The notes beneath the pieces are model-generated. The model was not told the DNA's origin. It made no database searches and worked only from the letters and a program-made list of their open reading frames with translations. The position numbers were made by a program, and so were the translations under genes. Of a stretch of 64,000 nt of DNA, positions 42,442 through 50,401 are shown piece by piece. The DNA comes from Thiemannella venezuelensis (lineage in GTDB: Bacteria; Actinomycetota; Actinomycetes; Streptosporangiales; Streptosporangiaceae), in the NCBI RefSeq assembly GCF_014203605.1, contig NZ_JACHJJ010000010.1, positions 62,001 to 126,000 on the forward strand, in the 5' to 3' direction. Positions within the stretch are counted from its first letter, which is position 1; every line of letters begins with the position of its first letter.

Positions 42442-43224
42442 ATGAACCGACTTGCTGAGACCGACCTGTCCGTCACGCTGTCCAAGAAGGAGGCGGCCGA
42501 GCGGCTCGACGCGGCCCTGCGGCGGCTGCTCCGGCTCCGCCTGATGCTCGGCGGGCAGATCGGCGACAAGCGGATCGGCCCTCCGCTCTGCGTCGTCTTC
42601 GAGGGCTGGGACGCCTCCGGCAAGGGCGGCGCGATCAAGCGGCTGGTCCGTCCGCTCGACCCCCGGCACGTCCGGGTCGCCCAGTTCGCCGCGCCGACCT
42701 ACGACGAGAAGCGCCACCATTTCCTCTGGCGGTTCTGGAAGGTCCTGCCCGGCTGGGGCGGCATGGCGGTGCTCGACCGCTCCTGGTACGGGCGGGTGCT
42801 GGTGGAGCGGGTGGAGGGCTTCGCCACCGAGGAGCAGTGGTCCCGTGCCTACGGGGAGATCGTCGAGTTCGAGCGGACCCTCGCCGCCGAGGGCATGATC
42901 ATGGTCAAGTTCTGGATGCACGTCTCGGAGGAGGAGCAGCTCCGCCGCTTCCGCGACCGGGCGGCGGACCCGCTCCGGGTCTGGAAGCTCACCGACGAGG
43001 ACTGGCGCAACCGGGACAGGCGCCCGCAGTACGAGGCCGCGGTGGAGGAGATGCTGGAGCGCACCGACCACCCGGACGCCCCCTGGCACGTGATCGCCGG
43101 GGACGACAAGCGGTACGCCCGGGTCGCGGTGGTGGAGACGGTCTGCGCGGCGGTGGAGGCCGAGCTGACGGCCCGCGGCTACGACCTGACCGACCCCGCC
43201 CCGGGCTCCGCCGGCGACGACTGA
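42442..43224 (+). CDS. ppk2: Polyphosphate kinase 2 family protein
   Basis: About 260 residues, one P-loop domain. Walker A is FEGWDASGKGGAIKRL (about residues 54-69), Walker B is AVLDRSWYGRVLVERVEGF, and the lid carries DEDWRNRDRRPQY. These are the diagnostic PPK2 motifs. It transfers phosphate between polyphosphate and nucleotides; whether the acceptor is AMP, ADP or GDP cannot be judged. A GTG at 42436 would add two residues, and neither start has a good ribosome site. The 3' end overlaps the convergent CATRA-like gene by 46 bases. Confidence 0.92.
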   Translation: MNRLAETDLSVTLSKKEAAERLDAALRRLLRLRLMLGGQIGDKRIGPPLCVVFEGWDASGKGGAIKRLVRPLDPRHVRVAQFAAPTYDEKRHHFLWRFWKVLPGWGGMAVLDRSWYGRVLVERVEGFATEEQWSRAYGEIVEFERTLAAEGMIMVKFWMHVSEEEQLRRFRDRAADPLRVWKLTDEDWRNRDRRPQYEAAVEEMLERTDHPDAPWHVIAGDDKRYARVAVVETVCAAVEAELTARGYDLTDPAPGSAGDD

Positions 43225-44696
43225 CGTGACCGGTGGCGGGAGTGGGGAGTCGTCCTCCGCCGCAGCAGCCACCACGCCAGGTGGAGAGTGACGAGGAGGA
43301 GGGCGGCCCCGGCCGATGAAGCGGCAAGGGCCTGAACCGGAGGTAGGGGAGGACGGCCCGAGCCGTAGGTGGCGACCGAGCAGGCGAACCAACCCAGAGC
43401 GCCGCCCGACAGCGCCGTGAGGATTCGGTCGGTGGCGTTCAGCCGGGCCGGGGACGATGCGAAGCGGTGGACGATCGGGGGTGCCGTCAATGCCAGTGCG
43501 GCCAGCAGCACGATCACCGGGGCCTGGCTCCGCGACGGGAGGGGGACCCGGTAATCCAGGGACTGGATGGCACCCAGCGCCATGAGGAGGGCACCGAGCA
43601 GTGATGCCTGAAGCAGGGTCAACCGCTGCTCCCGGTGCCGCAGCCGCTCCTCGATCATCGTCCGGGCCGCTTGGGCGACGTCGGTCGCGCTGTCCCTGGT
43701 GGCCTCCACATAGACGATGTCGGCGTCGAGCTGCTCGGCCAGCCGATCGCTCAGGCGCCGATCGTGGTCGAGGAAGGTGCCTGCGGCGGCGTCCTCGCGG
43801 ATCGCCGCCCTCATGTTCTCCGCTGCGATCTTCACGCTCAGGCGAATCGTCCGCAGGTCGCGAAGCGCCGTGACGAGCCCGGCGTTCCCGCTGACCGCGG
43901 AGACCACGGCCGCCTGCCCGTGTGCCAGCTCGGCGGTCGTGACCCGGCCTCCCCGAGCCGCGGCATCATGGAGCAGCCCTGCGAGGCGGTCGGTCAACGT
44001 GTCCACCTCCACGCTGACCCTTCGGAACCGGTCCTCGTTGAGGATCAGCCACCATGCCCAGCGCATCTTCGCGGAGTGGAGCAGGTACCTGCCGAACGGG
44101 CGGAGCTCTGCCGCTCCGGAGGACCACGTCCACGTGTACATCTCCTCCTCGTCGCCCGGCTCGGCGAGAACGACCAGACGGCGTGTGGCCGGACGGCGCG
44201 GTGCCCGCGCGGAAGGCAGTTCCCGGACGGTGATGCCGCCCCTGCTCCAGACGGGTCCCGGCCCGAGCCGGTCGGGGAGGACATCCCTCGTCCGTCGCAG
44301 GCGGAGCCGGCGCGGGACGGTGACCCCCAGATGGATCCGGGCCGTACCGAGCCCTCCCGACGCCTCATGGGGCCATTGACCGTCGAGGAAGTCCCAGCCC
44401 TTCGCCTCCTCCGCGGCGAGCATCACCATCAAGCCGATGACGTCGTGCTCGCGGTAGAGCACCGCCTGGTAGGTCCCACGACCGGGGATCTCCGCCGCGG
44501 TGAGCACCGTGAAGCGGCCGGCCGGAGGCAGCTCCGCGGGCACGTCGAGCGCGGTGTGCGGGCTTATGGCCCGTGCTTCGCCGAGATCCAGAAAGATCTG
44601 CCAGAGACGGCGGACAGGCTCCCGCCACGAATCACCGTCGTCCCCCACGGCCGTGAAGGCGTGAACGAGCAATGCCTGCTCACGAATCCTCGTCAA
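43179..44696 (-). CDS. CATRA-like membrane protein (third gene of the TPR-CHAT operon)
   Basis: A 505-residue protein starting REQALLVHAFTAVGDDGD a few residues in. The first ~200 residues form a soluble domain (WRLWQIFLDLGEARAISPH-like entry, VTVPRRLRLRRTRDVLPDRLG). A long helical region follows (RVSVEVDTLTDRLAGLLHDAA..., DRLAEQLDADIVYVEATRDSATDVAQAARTMIEERL) and four C-terminal membrane helices at about 359-380, 392-412, 425-444 and 456-478. I assign it to the CATRA group (caspase- and TPR-repeat-associated) because of this layout and its TPR-CHAT partner. TTG 44696 is preferred because GGAGGAGG precedes it; ATG 44723 has no ribosome site. It is a candidate membrane effector cut or controlled by the protease. 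Confidence 0.72.
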   Translation of the reverse strand: MTRIREQALLVHAFTAVGDDGDSWREPVRRLWQIFLDLGEARAISPHTALDVPAELPPAGRFTVLTAAEIPGRGTYQAVLYREHDVIGLMVMLAAEEAKGWDFLDGQWPHEASGGLGTARIHLGVTVPRRLRLRRTRDVLPDRLGPGPVWSRGGITVRELPSARAPRRPATRRLVVLAEPGDEEEMYTWTWSSGAAELRPFGRYLLHSAKMRWAWWLILNEDRFRRVSVEVDTLTDRLAGLLHDAAARGGRVTTAELAHGQAAVVSAVSGNAGLVTALRDLRTIRLSVKIAAENMRAAIREDAAAGTFLDHDRRLSDRLAEQLDADIVYVEATRDSATDVAQAARTMIEERLRHREQRLTLLQASLLGALLMALGAIQSLDYRVPLPSRSQAPVIVLLAALALTAPPIVHRFASSPARLNATDRILTALSGGALGWFACSVATYGSGRPPLPPVQALAASSAGAALLLVTLHLAWWLLRRRTTPHSRHRSRQSSPAEPGAGSVRS

Positions 44697-45018
44697 CGGC
44701 GGCCTCCTCCTCCCGCAGGGCATGGGTGACGAACGCTCCGATGCGCCGTATCGTCCTGTTGATCATCTCGGGTATCTCCACCGGGTCCTCGGGTGCGTCT
44801 CCCGAGGTGATGGGCCGAGGTCCGCCCCTTCTCCCGTCGGCCGACTCGATCTGGCTCAGGCACCCGAGGACGGCGGCTGTGTCGCCCGCCTCGACTGCCT
44901 GCTCCAATGCCGTGATCTCAGCGGAGACCTGCTCCCACTCCCGGGCGGACAGTGACCATCCTCGGACCCGCCCGAGCAGCTCCGCCGTCTCGTGAAGGCT
45001 CTCCTGGTAAGTGAGCAT
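44680..45018 (-). CDS. Small helical protein of the TPR-CHAT/CATRA operon
   Basis: A 112-residue, mostly helical, acidic protein: YQESLHETAELLGRVRGWSLSAREWEQVSAEITALEQAVEAGDTAAVLGCLSQIES, then a Gly/Pro loop and a second helix EIPEMINRTIRRIGAFVTHALREEE. It has no membrane segment. It lies between the CHAT protease and the CATRA-like gene and overlaps the latter's start by 17 bases. It is preceded by GAGGGGGAGG. I recognise it only as the small associated protein expected in such operons. Regulator or inhibitor of the protease or effector is inference. Confidence 0.75.
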   Translation of the reverse strand: MLTYQESLHETAELLGRVRGWSLSAREWEQVSAEITALEQAVEAGDTAAVLGCLSQIESADGRRGGPRPITSGDAPEDPVEIPEMINRTIRRIGAFVTHALREEEAAVDEDS

Positions 45019-45063
45019 CCTCCCCCTCGCTGTTCGAGACCATCCCTTCGGCGGTCGCGGACG

Positions 45064-48000
45064 TCAGAAGCCGGAGTGCACGAACGGCGCCCAGACGATC
45101 GGGGCCTGAGGACGTCGGTCGCGCAGTCTCCGCACGGCTCCGTGCAGCGCCTGGGCCGCGGCGTCGGCACGATGCCGCGGGCGGTTCGGGAGGCGCGAGT
45201 AGAAGTCGGCTGCCACGGTCCGCGATATGTGGTCGGTGGCACCCCACAGGGAACCGATCACATGACGGTATCCCGCCGCCTGGAACGAGGCCACCAGGTG
45301 CTCCGCCTCGTCGAGCCGGTCCATCGAGGGAGCCGCGGTGTGACAGGCGGAAAGGTAGGCGAGTTCCGCGGCCGGAAAGTGGGATCGGCCGACTCGGTCG
45401 ACGTCCAGGGTGCCGTCGGACAGATAGAGCTGCGCGGGCCGCTTGCCCGGTACGGCCGGCGTCCCGTGGCAGGCGATGTGCGCCCACGGATGTGTCGCCA
45501 GCCCCTGCAGTGCCGCGTCCACTGTCGCGTCCTCCCCCGTGACCACCGTGCCGCGGCCCACTTTCCGAAGGATCTCCTCGATCTCCGCCGTGACGCTCGG
45601 GAGCGGGGGGCCACCCGGCGTCGACGGCATGCCGAGGGTGAACAGGTGCGGTTCGCCGGCCGCGTGATGCGTTCCGGAGCCCTCGTGCGCCGCCAGCGGA
45701 AGGGCGCTCACCGTGCTCGTGTACGAGGAGACCACCCGGTCTATGACGTTCTCTCCACCGGAGTGGTACCCGCGCCCCGCCGCGTGCAGAGGGGAGAGGC
45801 AGAGCACGCCGGTGGGGCACCACCAGATGCGCGGCCATGGGCCCTCCTCCGCCGGGGCGCGGACATGCCCCAGCGCGCGGAGGATCGGCTCGGCCGCCGC
45901 TTCCCAGAGCCATGCCAGATGGTCTTGCACGAGCCGGTTGAGACTTTTCGGGTCGAGGGACGGGCGGGGGGCGAACTCCCATTCGATGATCGCGCGCTGG
46001 AGCTCGTAGGCCTGCTCCTGGGCTGTGTGAAATGTGAGATCGGGGAGGTGGATCCTCTCCGTGCGGTCAGCCGTGAGGGCGATGGCGTCACACCCGATCC
46101 GGCTGACGTTGACCACGACGACGGCATCCTGTCCGTGCAGGGCCCTGATGGGGGTGATCCGTGGCGGAACGCCCAGACTCCTCAGCCGCGGATCCCGGCG
46201 TATCTCCGCGGTGAGTACGTTCCAGTCGGAATGGAGCCGCACCTTGAGGTCGTGGGGGTGTTCCCATTGATCGTCGAACAGTGATGAAACAAAGGAATGG
46301 AGCTTATCGAGACCGCCGGGCATGAGAAAAATATCGGGATTGTGCCACTCGTAGTCGTCTTTGTGATATTCGTGCTGGGCTGCGAGGATGGTGAAGGTGC
46401 ATCTCAGGTAATCGATGAACCGCTCGGCGGAGGGAACCAGGTCGAAGGCCTCGACCGCTCTGCTCAGGATCGCCATGCGCTCCGCCAGGTCGGGTCTCAC
46501 CGAGCGCAGCAGGTCGATGTCCCTCCGCTTCTGCAGCGTCGTGTTGCGCAACCTGCAGCGGCCGCGTTCCAGCAGTTCCAGGGCGTCCTCCGGCCGGCCC
46601 GAGCGCAGCGCGCACGCGGCCGCGTCACGTGCGACCGCCGCCCACCGCGTCAACCGATCGCGTCGCTCCGCGAGCGACGCGGTATGCCACTCCAGATCGT
46701 CGACCAAGTGCAATGCGATCTCGTACGCCACTGCGGCCTGGGGGTGGTAGCCGAGCTCGATCGCCGCCTCGGCCCAGGCGAGGGCCGCCGTACGGCGGGT
46801 CTCGGGCGGGATAGGCTCCGTTCCGGTCGCCACCGGCCGCAGATGGCGGATCGCCCTCCGGCAGTCGGTGAGACTTCCGTAACCCTTCTGGTAATTGTCC
46901 AGACGGAGGCATCCCAGAAGAAACCGGTCGTGAGCCTGGTGCTCTTGCGGACTCCCGCCGTCCACTTTCTCACCCAGGACGGCGAGGGCTTCCAGGCGGT
47001 CGTCACGCGAACCCCGCCGCCAGAGAGCACGCGCGAAGTGGCCTGCCGCCTCCTCGGAGCAACCGGCCGCCTCCCGTGCGAGTTCCACCGCCCGGTCGGC
47101 GTCCGCTCGATCGCCGGACAGGTCGTACCGCTCCAGGAAGGCGGTGCTCAGGTTGGCGAGCCGCTGTGCGCGGGTCGGCAGCTCGGGCGTCTCCGGAACG
47201 GACATGAGCCCATGGAGAACGCCGATCAGGGAGTCCAGGCCCTCGACGCCCGTGAAGGCTTTCGTCTCCAGGGCCATGGCCGCGACGCTGTACAGGAGAT
47301 TCGGGCTGGTCGGCCCGTGGTCCTTCACGAGCTCCGCGAGGATCCGCAGCGCCTCCCGCAGGTCCTGCGGAACGTGGCACCGCCGGTACCGCTCGTAGAG
47401 CCATAAGGCCAGTTCTCTTCTGAACTGCGGATCGCCCGCCTCGTTGCCATGGCGGAGCACCCCGCGCATGACCGTGATCGCCTCGTTCAGGTCATCGAGC
47501 CCGTCCGCGGCCTTGAACCGGTCGTGTAGTGCCGACGCCAGTGAGAGCCGCAGGTACCTGCCGGTAGGGGTGTCCGGTGGGAGGGATCTGGAGAGGGCGG
47601 CGGCCTGGGAGATGATCGCATCCAGGTCCTCCGAGCCGGGTACCATCCTGGACCGGCTGTGGAGCAGGGAGAGGAGACAGGCCTGCGCGTCGGTCTCGTC
47701 AGCGGATCTCGACGCCCGGCGGCGGACGATCGCGATCGTCCGGTCCAGCAGGTGGAGGCCGTCCGGACCTTCGACCAGGATGCCTGCGATCATGTGGAGA
47801 CATTCCAGCAGTTGCGCCGTCTTACGGCGCTGACGGTCACTCGCGAGGGCCCGTTCGAGGATGCGGAGGGCGAGTCCGGCGTCCTCGGCCCTGCCGTCCC
47901 GGCGAGAACGCAACGCCAGGCATCCGGCGAGAGCCGTGGTGATCTTCTTCCGGGCCTCCCAGGAGGGCAGCACGCCGCTGGAGATGCCCCCTCTCGAGAT

Positions 48001-48858
48001 GACCTCGTCCAGGTCGTCGGGATGGGTGCTCATGCCGTACCTCAGGAAGAGCGCGTGGCACAGGTCCGCGACGGCCTCCGCGTGCTCGGGACGGCCGGGG
48101 ACCGCGGACTCCAGCCGCCTGCGGGCCCTGATGACGGCTCTGCCGGTGAGCCGCCGCCGCTCGGCCGTGGAGACGACCTGCCTGTACCACTGGTAGTCCT
48201 TCGCCACCAGATCCGGATCGCCTTCGGCAAGCGCGCGGTCCAGGTAGTCGCACACGAGCGGTGGCAGCAGCGACGGATGGAAGGGACGCGTCCTCTCGAA
48301 CTCCTCCAGTGCCCTTATGAGTTCCATCAGCGCGGCGCCTCCGTCCGGAGACATGGCCATGTAGCGCGACCAGTGCACATGCGCCAGGACGTAAGAGATT
48401 CCGGCGGGAAAGGAGCACTCCGCAGTGTGATCGCGGAGATCGGCCAGGCACCCGGCCTCCACGGTCACCGCACCGGACAGGAGCCTCCGGGGGTCGGCGC
48501 CCTCCAGGTGGTTACGGAGATTCCGGATGATCTGTGAGATCAGGTCTTCCGCCAGATCAGCCGGCATCGGAGAGGAACAGCCGTCCAGCCGCCGAGGCAA
48601 CAGGCTCATCACCGTCAGCCACTCCGGCTCGGCGAGCTCTTCGGGAAGCGCCAGGAAGCGGTACCAGTGGACCCGGATGACGAGGTCGAGCGTGCTCATG
48701 CGCCTTTCCGGCCCGCCCAGAACGGAGCGCTCGTCACCGACGAGCTCAAGGAGCCGGGCGGCCCCCGCCGGCACGTCGTGGTCCAGGACCGCGGCATCCA
48801 GGCCCGCGGCGAAAGCCTCGCAGCTCCGCTCCAGGAAGGACACCGTCTCGTGGAACAT
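45064..48858 (-). CDS. TPR-CHAT caspase-like protease
   Basis: A 1264-residue cytosolic protein. The N-terminal ~250 residues are helical. Residues ~250-750 are tandem TPR-like helix pairs (for example LFLRYGMSTHPDDLDEVISR; LRLSLASALHDRFKAADGLDDLNEAITVMRG). The C-terminal ~350 residues form a CHAT domain. Its dyad is His in WAHIACHGTPA (about 1131) and Cys in AYLSACHTAAPS (about 1172), followed by EAEHLVASFQAAGYRHVIGSLWGATD. Both catalytic residues are present. CHAT proteases act in bacterial immunity and cell death, for example CHAT-gasdermin and Craspase-type systems. It is the first gene of the operon and looks less GC-biased than its neighbours, hinting at acquisition. Confidence 0.92.
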   Translation of the reverse strand: MFHETVSFLERSCEAFAAGLDAAVLDHDVPAGAARLLELVGDERSVLGGPERRMSTLDLVIRVHWYRFLALPEELAEPEWLTVMSLLPRRLDGCSSPMPADLAEDLISQIIRNLRNHLEGADPRRLLSGAVTVEAGCLADLRDHTAECSFPAGISYVLAHVHWSRYMAMSPDGGAALMELIRALEEFERTRPFHPSLLPPLVCDYLDRALAEGDPDLVAKDYQWYRQVVSTAERRRLTGRAVIRARRRLESAVPGRPEHAEAVADLCHALFLRYGMSTHPDDLDEVISRGGISSGVLPSWEARKKITTALAGCLALRSRRDGRAEDAGLALRILERALASDRQRRKTAQLLECLHMIAGILVEGPDGLHLLDRTIAIVRRRASRSADETDAQACLLSLLHSRSRMVPGSEDLDAIISQAAALSRSLPPDTPTGRYLRLSLASALHDRFKAADGLDDLNEAITVMRGVLRHGNEAGDPQFRRELALWLYERYRRCHVPQDLREALRILAELVKDHGPTSPNLLYSVAAMALETKAFTGVEGLDSLIGVLHGLMSVPETPELPTRAQRLANLSTAFLERYDLSGDRADADRAVELAREAAGCSEEAAGHFARALWRRGSRDDRLEALAVLGEKVDGGSPQEHQAHDRFLLGCLRLDNYQKGYGSLTDCRRAIRHLRPVATGTEPIPPETRRTAALAWAEAAIELGYHPQAAVAYEIALHLVDDLEWHTASLAERRDRLTRWAAVARDAAACALRSGRPEDALELLERGRCRLRNTTLQKRRDIDLLRSVRPDLAERMAILSRAVEAFDLVPSAERFIDYLRCTFTILAAQHEYHKDDYEWHNPDIFLMPGGLDKLHSFVSSLFDDQWEHPHDLKVRLHSDWNVLTAEIRRDPRLRSLGVPPRITPIRALHGQDAVVVVNVSRIGCDAIALTADRTERIHLPDLTFHTAQEQAYELQRAIIEWEFAPRPSLDPKSLNRLVQDHLAWLWEAAAEPILRALGHVRAPAEEGPWPRIWWCPTGVLCLSPLHAAGRGYHSGGENVIDRVVSSYTSTVSALPLAAHEGSGTHHAAGEPHLFTLGMPSTPGGPPLPSVTAEIEEILRKVGRGTVVTGEDATVDAALQGLATHPWAHIACHGTPAVPGKRPAQLYLSDGTLDVDRVGRSHFPAAELAYLSACHTAAPSMDRLDEAEHLVASFQAAGYRHVIGSLWGATDHISRTVAADFYSRLPNRPRHRADAAAQALHGAVRRLRDRRPQAPIVWAPFVHSGF

Positions 48859-48993
48859 CGGTCACCGCTTTTCCGCGATGGACGGGGGTCGCGTCACACG
48901 AACAAGGGTCTTGCCGACGGTCCGTGATGAAAAGTGCCGCCGGGGATAGAACGCGGCGCGGAAAGGGCCCGGGCGCGTCGGCCGTCCCGCTTC

Positions 48994-49578
48994 TCAGCCG
49001 TTCTCGCCCATGGCGTCGCGGATCACGTCGCGGACCCGGTCCATGATCGCCACCGGCGTGCCGGCCAGTAGGTTCCCGGCCGCCGACTCCACCCCGGGGT
49101 GCGGGTGGGTCGGGGCCATCGCCTCGGCCGCCTTCACCCCGGCCGCCATGGCGCGGCGCTCGGCCTCGGAGGTGTGCGCGCGCAACCGGGTGAACTCGTA
49201 GCGCTCCTCGCTGCGGGCGTGGGCCAGCACGGCCGCCCGCAGCACCGCCAGGTTCGTCAGGAACCGCGCGTCCCCGGGTCCCGCCTCGTCCATCTCCATG
49301 AGCAGCCGCTTGGCCTCGTACTCCTCGGCCAGCCGGTCGCCGACGACGGCGTCCCCGTCCTCCAGCTTCCCGCGGGCGTACGGGTGGACGATCTCCTCCT
49401 CGGCCGTCTCGTGCACGGCCAGCAGCCGCACCAGCCGCCGGAAGGCCTCCGGCCGGTCGGCCGCGGAAGCTCTCTCGACCTCGTCGAACATGTCCCTGAT
49501 CATCGCGTGCTGCGCCAGGAGCAGGTCGACGACGTCGTTCTCCTCCATCGCCTCGGGCCGAGGACGGGCCTTGACCAT
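48994..49578 (-). CDS. Hemerythrin HHE-domain protein
   Basis: A 194-residue protein with an N-terminal HHE cation-binding four-helix bundle: VVDLLLAQHAMIRDMFDEVERA, LAVHETAEEEIVHPYAR, EYEAKRLLMEMDEAG, LRAAVLAHARSEERYEFTRLR. The His and Glu residues at helix positions would bind a di-iron centre for oxygen or nitric oxide. The C-terminal ~60 residues are a helical extension (PTHPHPGVESAAGNLLAGTPVAIMDRVRD). The start is preceded by GAGAGGAG. It stands apart from the CHAT operon and the TelA cassette, with 135 and 155 non-coding bases on either side. Confidence 0.9.
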   Translation of the reverse strand: MVKARPRPEAMEENDVVDLLLAQHAMIRDMFDEVERASAADRPEAFRRLVRLLAVHETAEEEIVHPYARGKLEDGDAVVGDRLAEEYEAKRLLMEMDEAGPGDARFLTNLAVLRAAVLAHARSEERYEFTRLRAHTSEAERRAMAAGVKAAEAMAPTHPHPGVESAAGNLLAGTPVAIMDRVRDVIRDAMGENG

Positions 49579-49733
49579 CTCGTTCTCCTCTCGCGTGTTC
49601 TGCGCACGCGTGGCCTACCCGTGTCCCCCGGGTGAAACCCGGACCGGCCGGGTTCGCGGCACGGCCAGGGGCGTCCCCCCTGGCCGGGACGGTTCGCCCG
49701 GAACGGGGACGGGCAGCGGCCGGTCGGTGCGGG

Positions 49734-50351
49734 TCAGAGGTCCAGGCCGGAGGGGCCGAAACGGTCGCGCAGGAAGCGGCTCTGGTCGCGCAGCGCCTGC
49801 TCGTCGCCCCGGTGCACCGCCTGCTCCACCCGGCGCAGCCCCGCTTCCAGCAGATCGAGCTGGGCCAGGAGCTCCTCGTGGGCGCTGCGCTCGCGGTCGC
49901 CGCGCCGGGTGAGGGCGTAGCCCCGCGGGAGGTTGGCGTACGCCTCCAGACCGGCCGGCAGGTAGTCGCGGATCGTCTGGGAGACGACGTGCAGGTGGTC
50001 GGGGGAGGTCACCAGCACCTCCGCCCGGTCCAGCACCCCCGAGACCAGCTCGCCCAGGGTCTCCACCCGGGCCACCACGTCACCGGGGAAGCGCTGGGAG
50101 CCCCGGACCTTCCGCAGCAGCGCCCCCAGGTCCGCGCGGAGCAGGCCGGTCTCCACCTCGGCGTGCGAGACGGCGAGCCGGACCCGGTCCGGCGGGGCCA
50201 GCAGCGCGCCCACGCCGTACAGCCCGGCGACCACCGCGGGCCAGAACGCGCCCGCCAGCCCGAGGAAGTGGGCCAGGAGACCGGCCAGGGCGAACGCGCA
50301 GCCGGTGATGTTCCGCGTCGAGCCGAGATAGCCCAGCACCCGGTCAGCCAT
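49734..50351 (-). CDS. Two-helix membrane protein, last gene of the TelA cassette
   Basis: A 205-residue protein. The N-terminus carries two membrane helices (NITGCAFALAGLLAHFLGLAG and FWPAVVAGLYGVGALLA). The rest is a cytosolic helical and coiled-coil-rich domain (RVRLAVSHAEVETGLLRADLGALL, VARVETLGELVSGVL, EELLAQLDLLEAGLRRVEQAV). The family is not recognised. ATG 50351 opens a frame that reads through a long upstream shadow which is discarded. It lies 50 bases after the SBP-vWA gene and on the same strand, so it belongs to the cassette and may anchor or sense for it. Confidence 0.72.
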   Translation of the reverse strand: MADRVLGYLGSTRNITGCAFALAGLLAHFLGLAGAFWPAVVAGLYGVGALLAPPDRVRLAVSHAEVETGLLRADLGALLRKVRGSQRFPGDVVARVETLGELVSGVLDRAEVLVTSPDHLHVVSQTIRDYLPAGLEAYANLPRGYALTRRGDRERSAHEELLAQLDLLEAGLRRVEQAVHRGDEQALRDQSRFLRDRFGPSGLDL

Positions 50352-50401
50352 GCGCGCGGGCCCTCCCCGTGAGCGGGCGCGCGGCCCGGCCGCTCCGGCC
50401 G

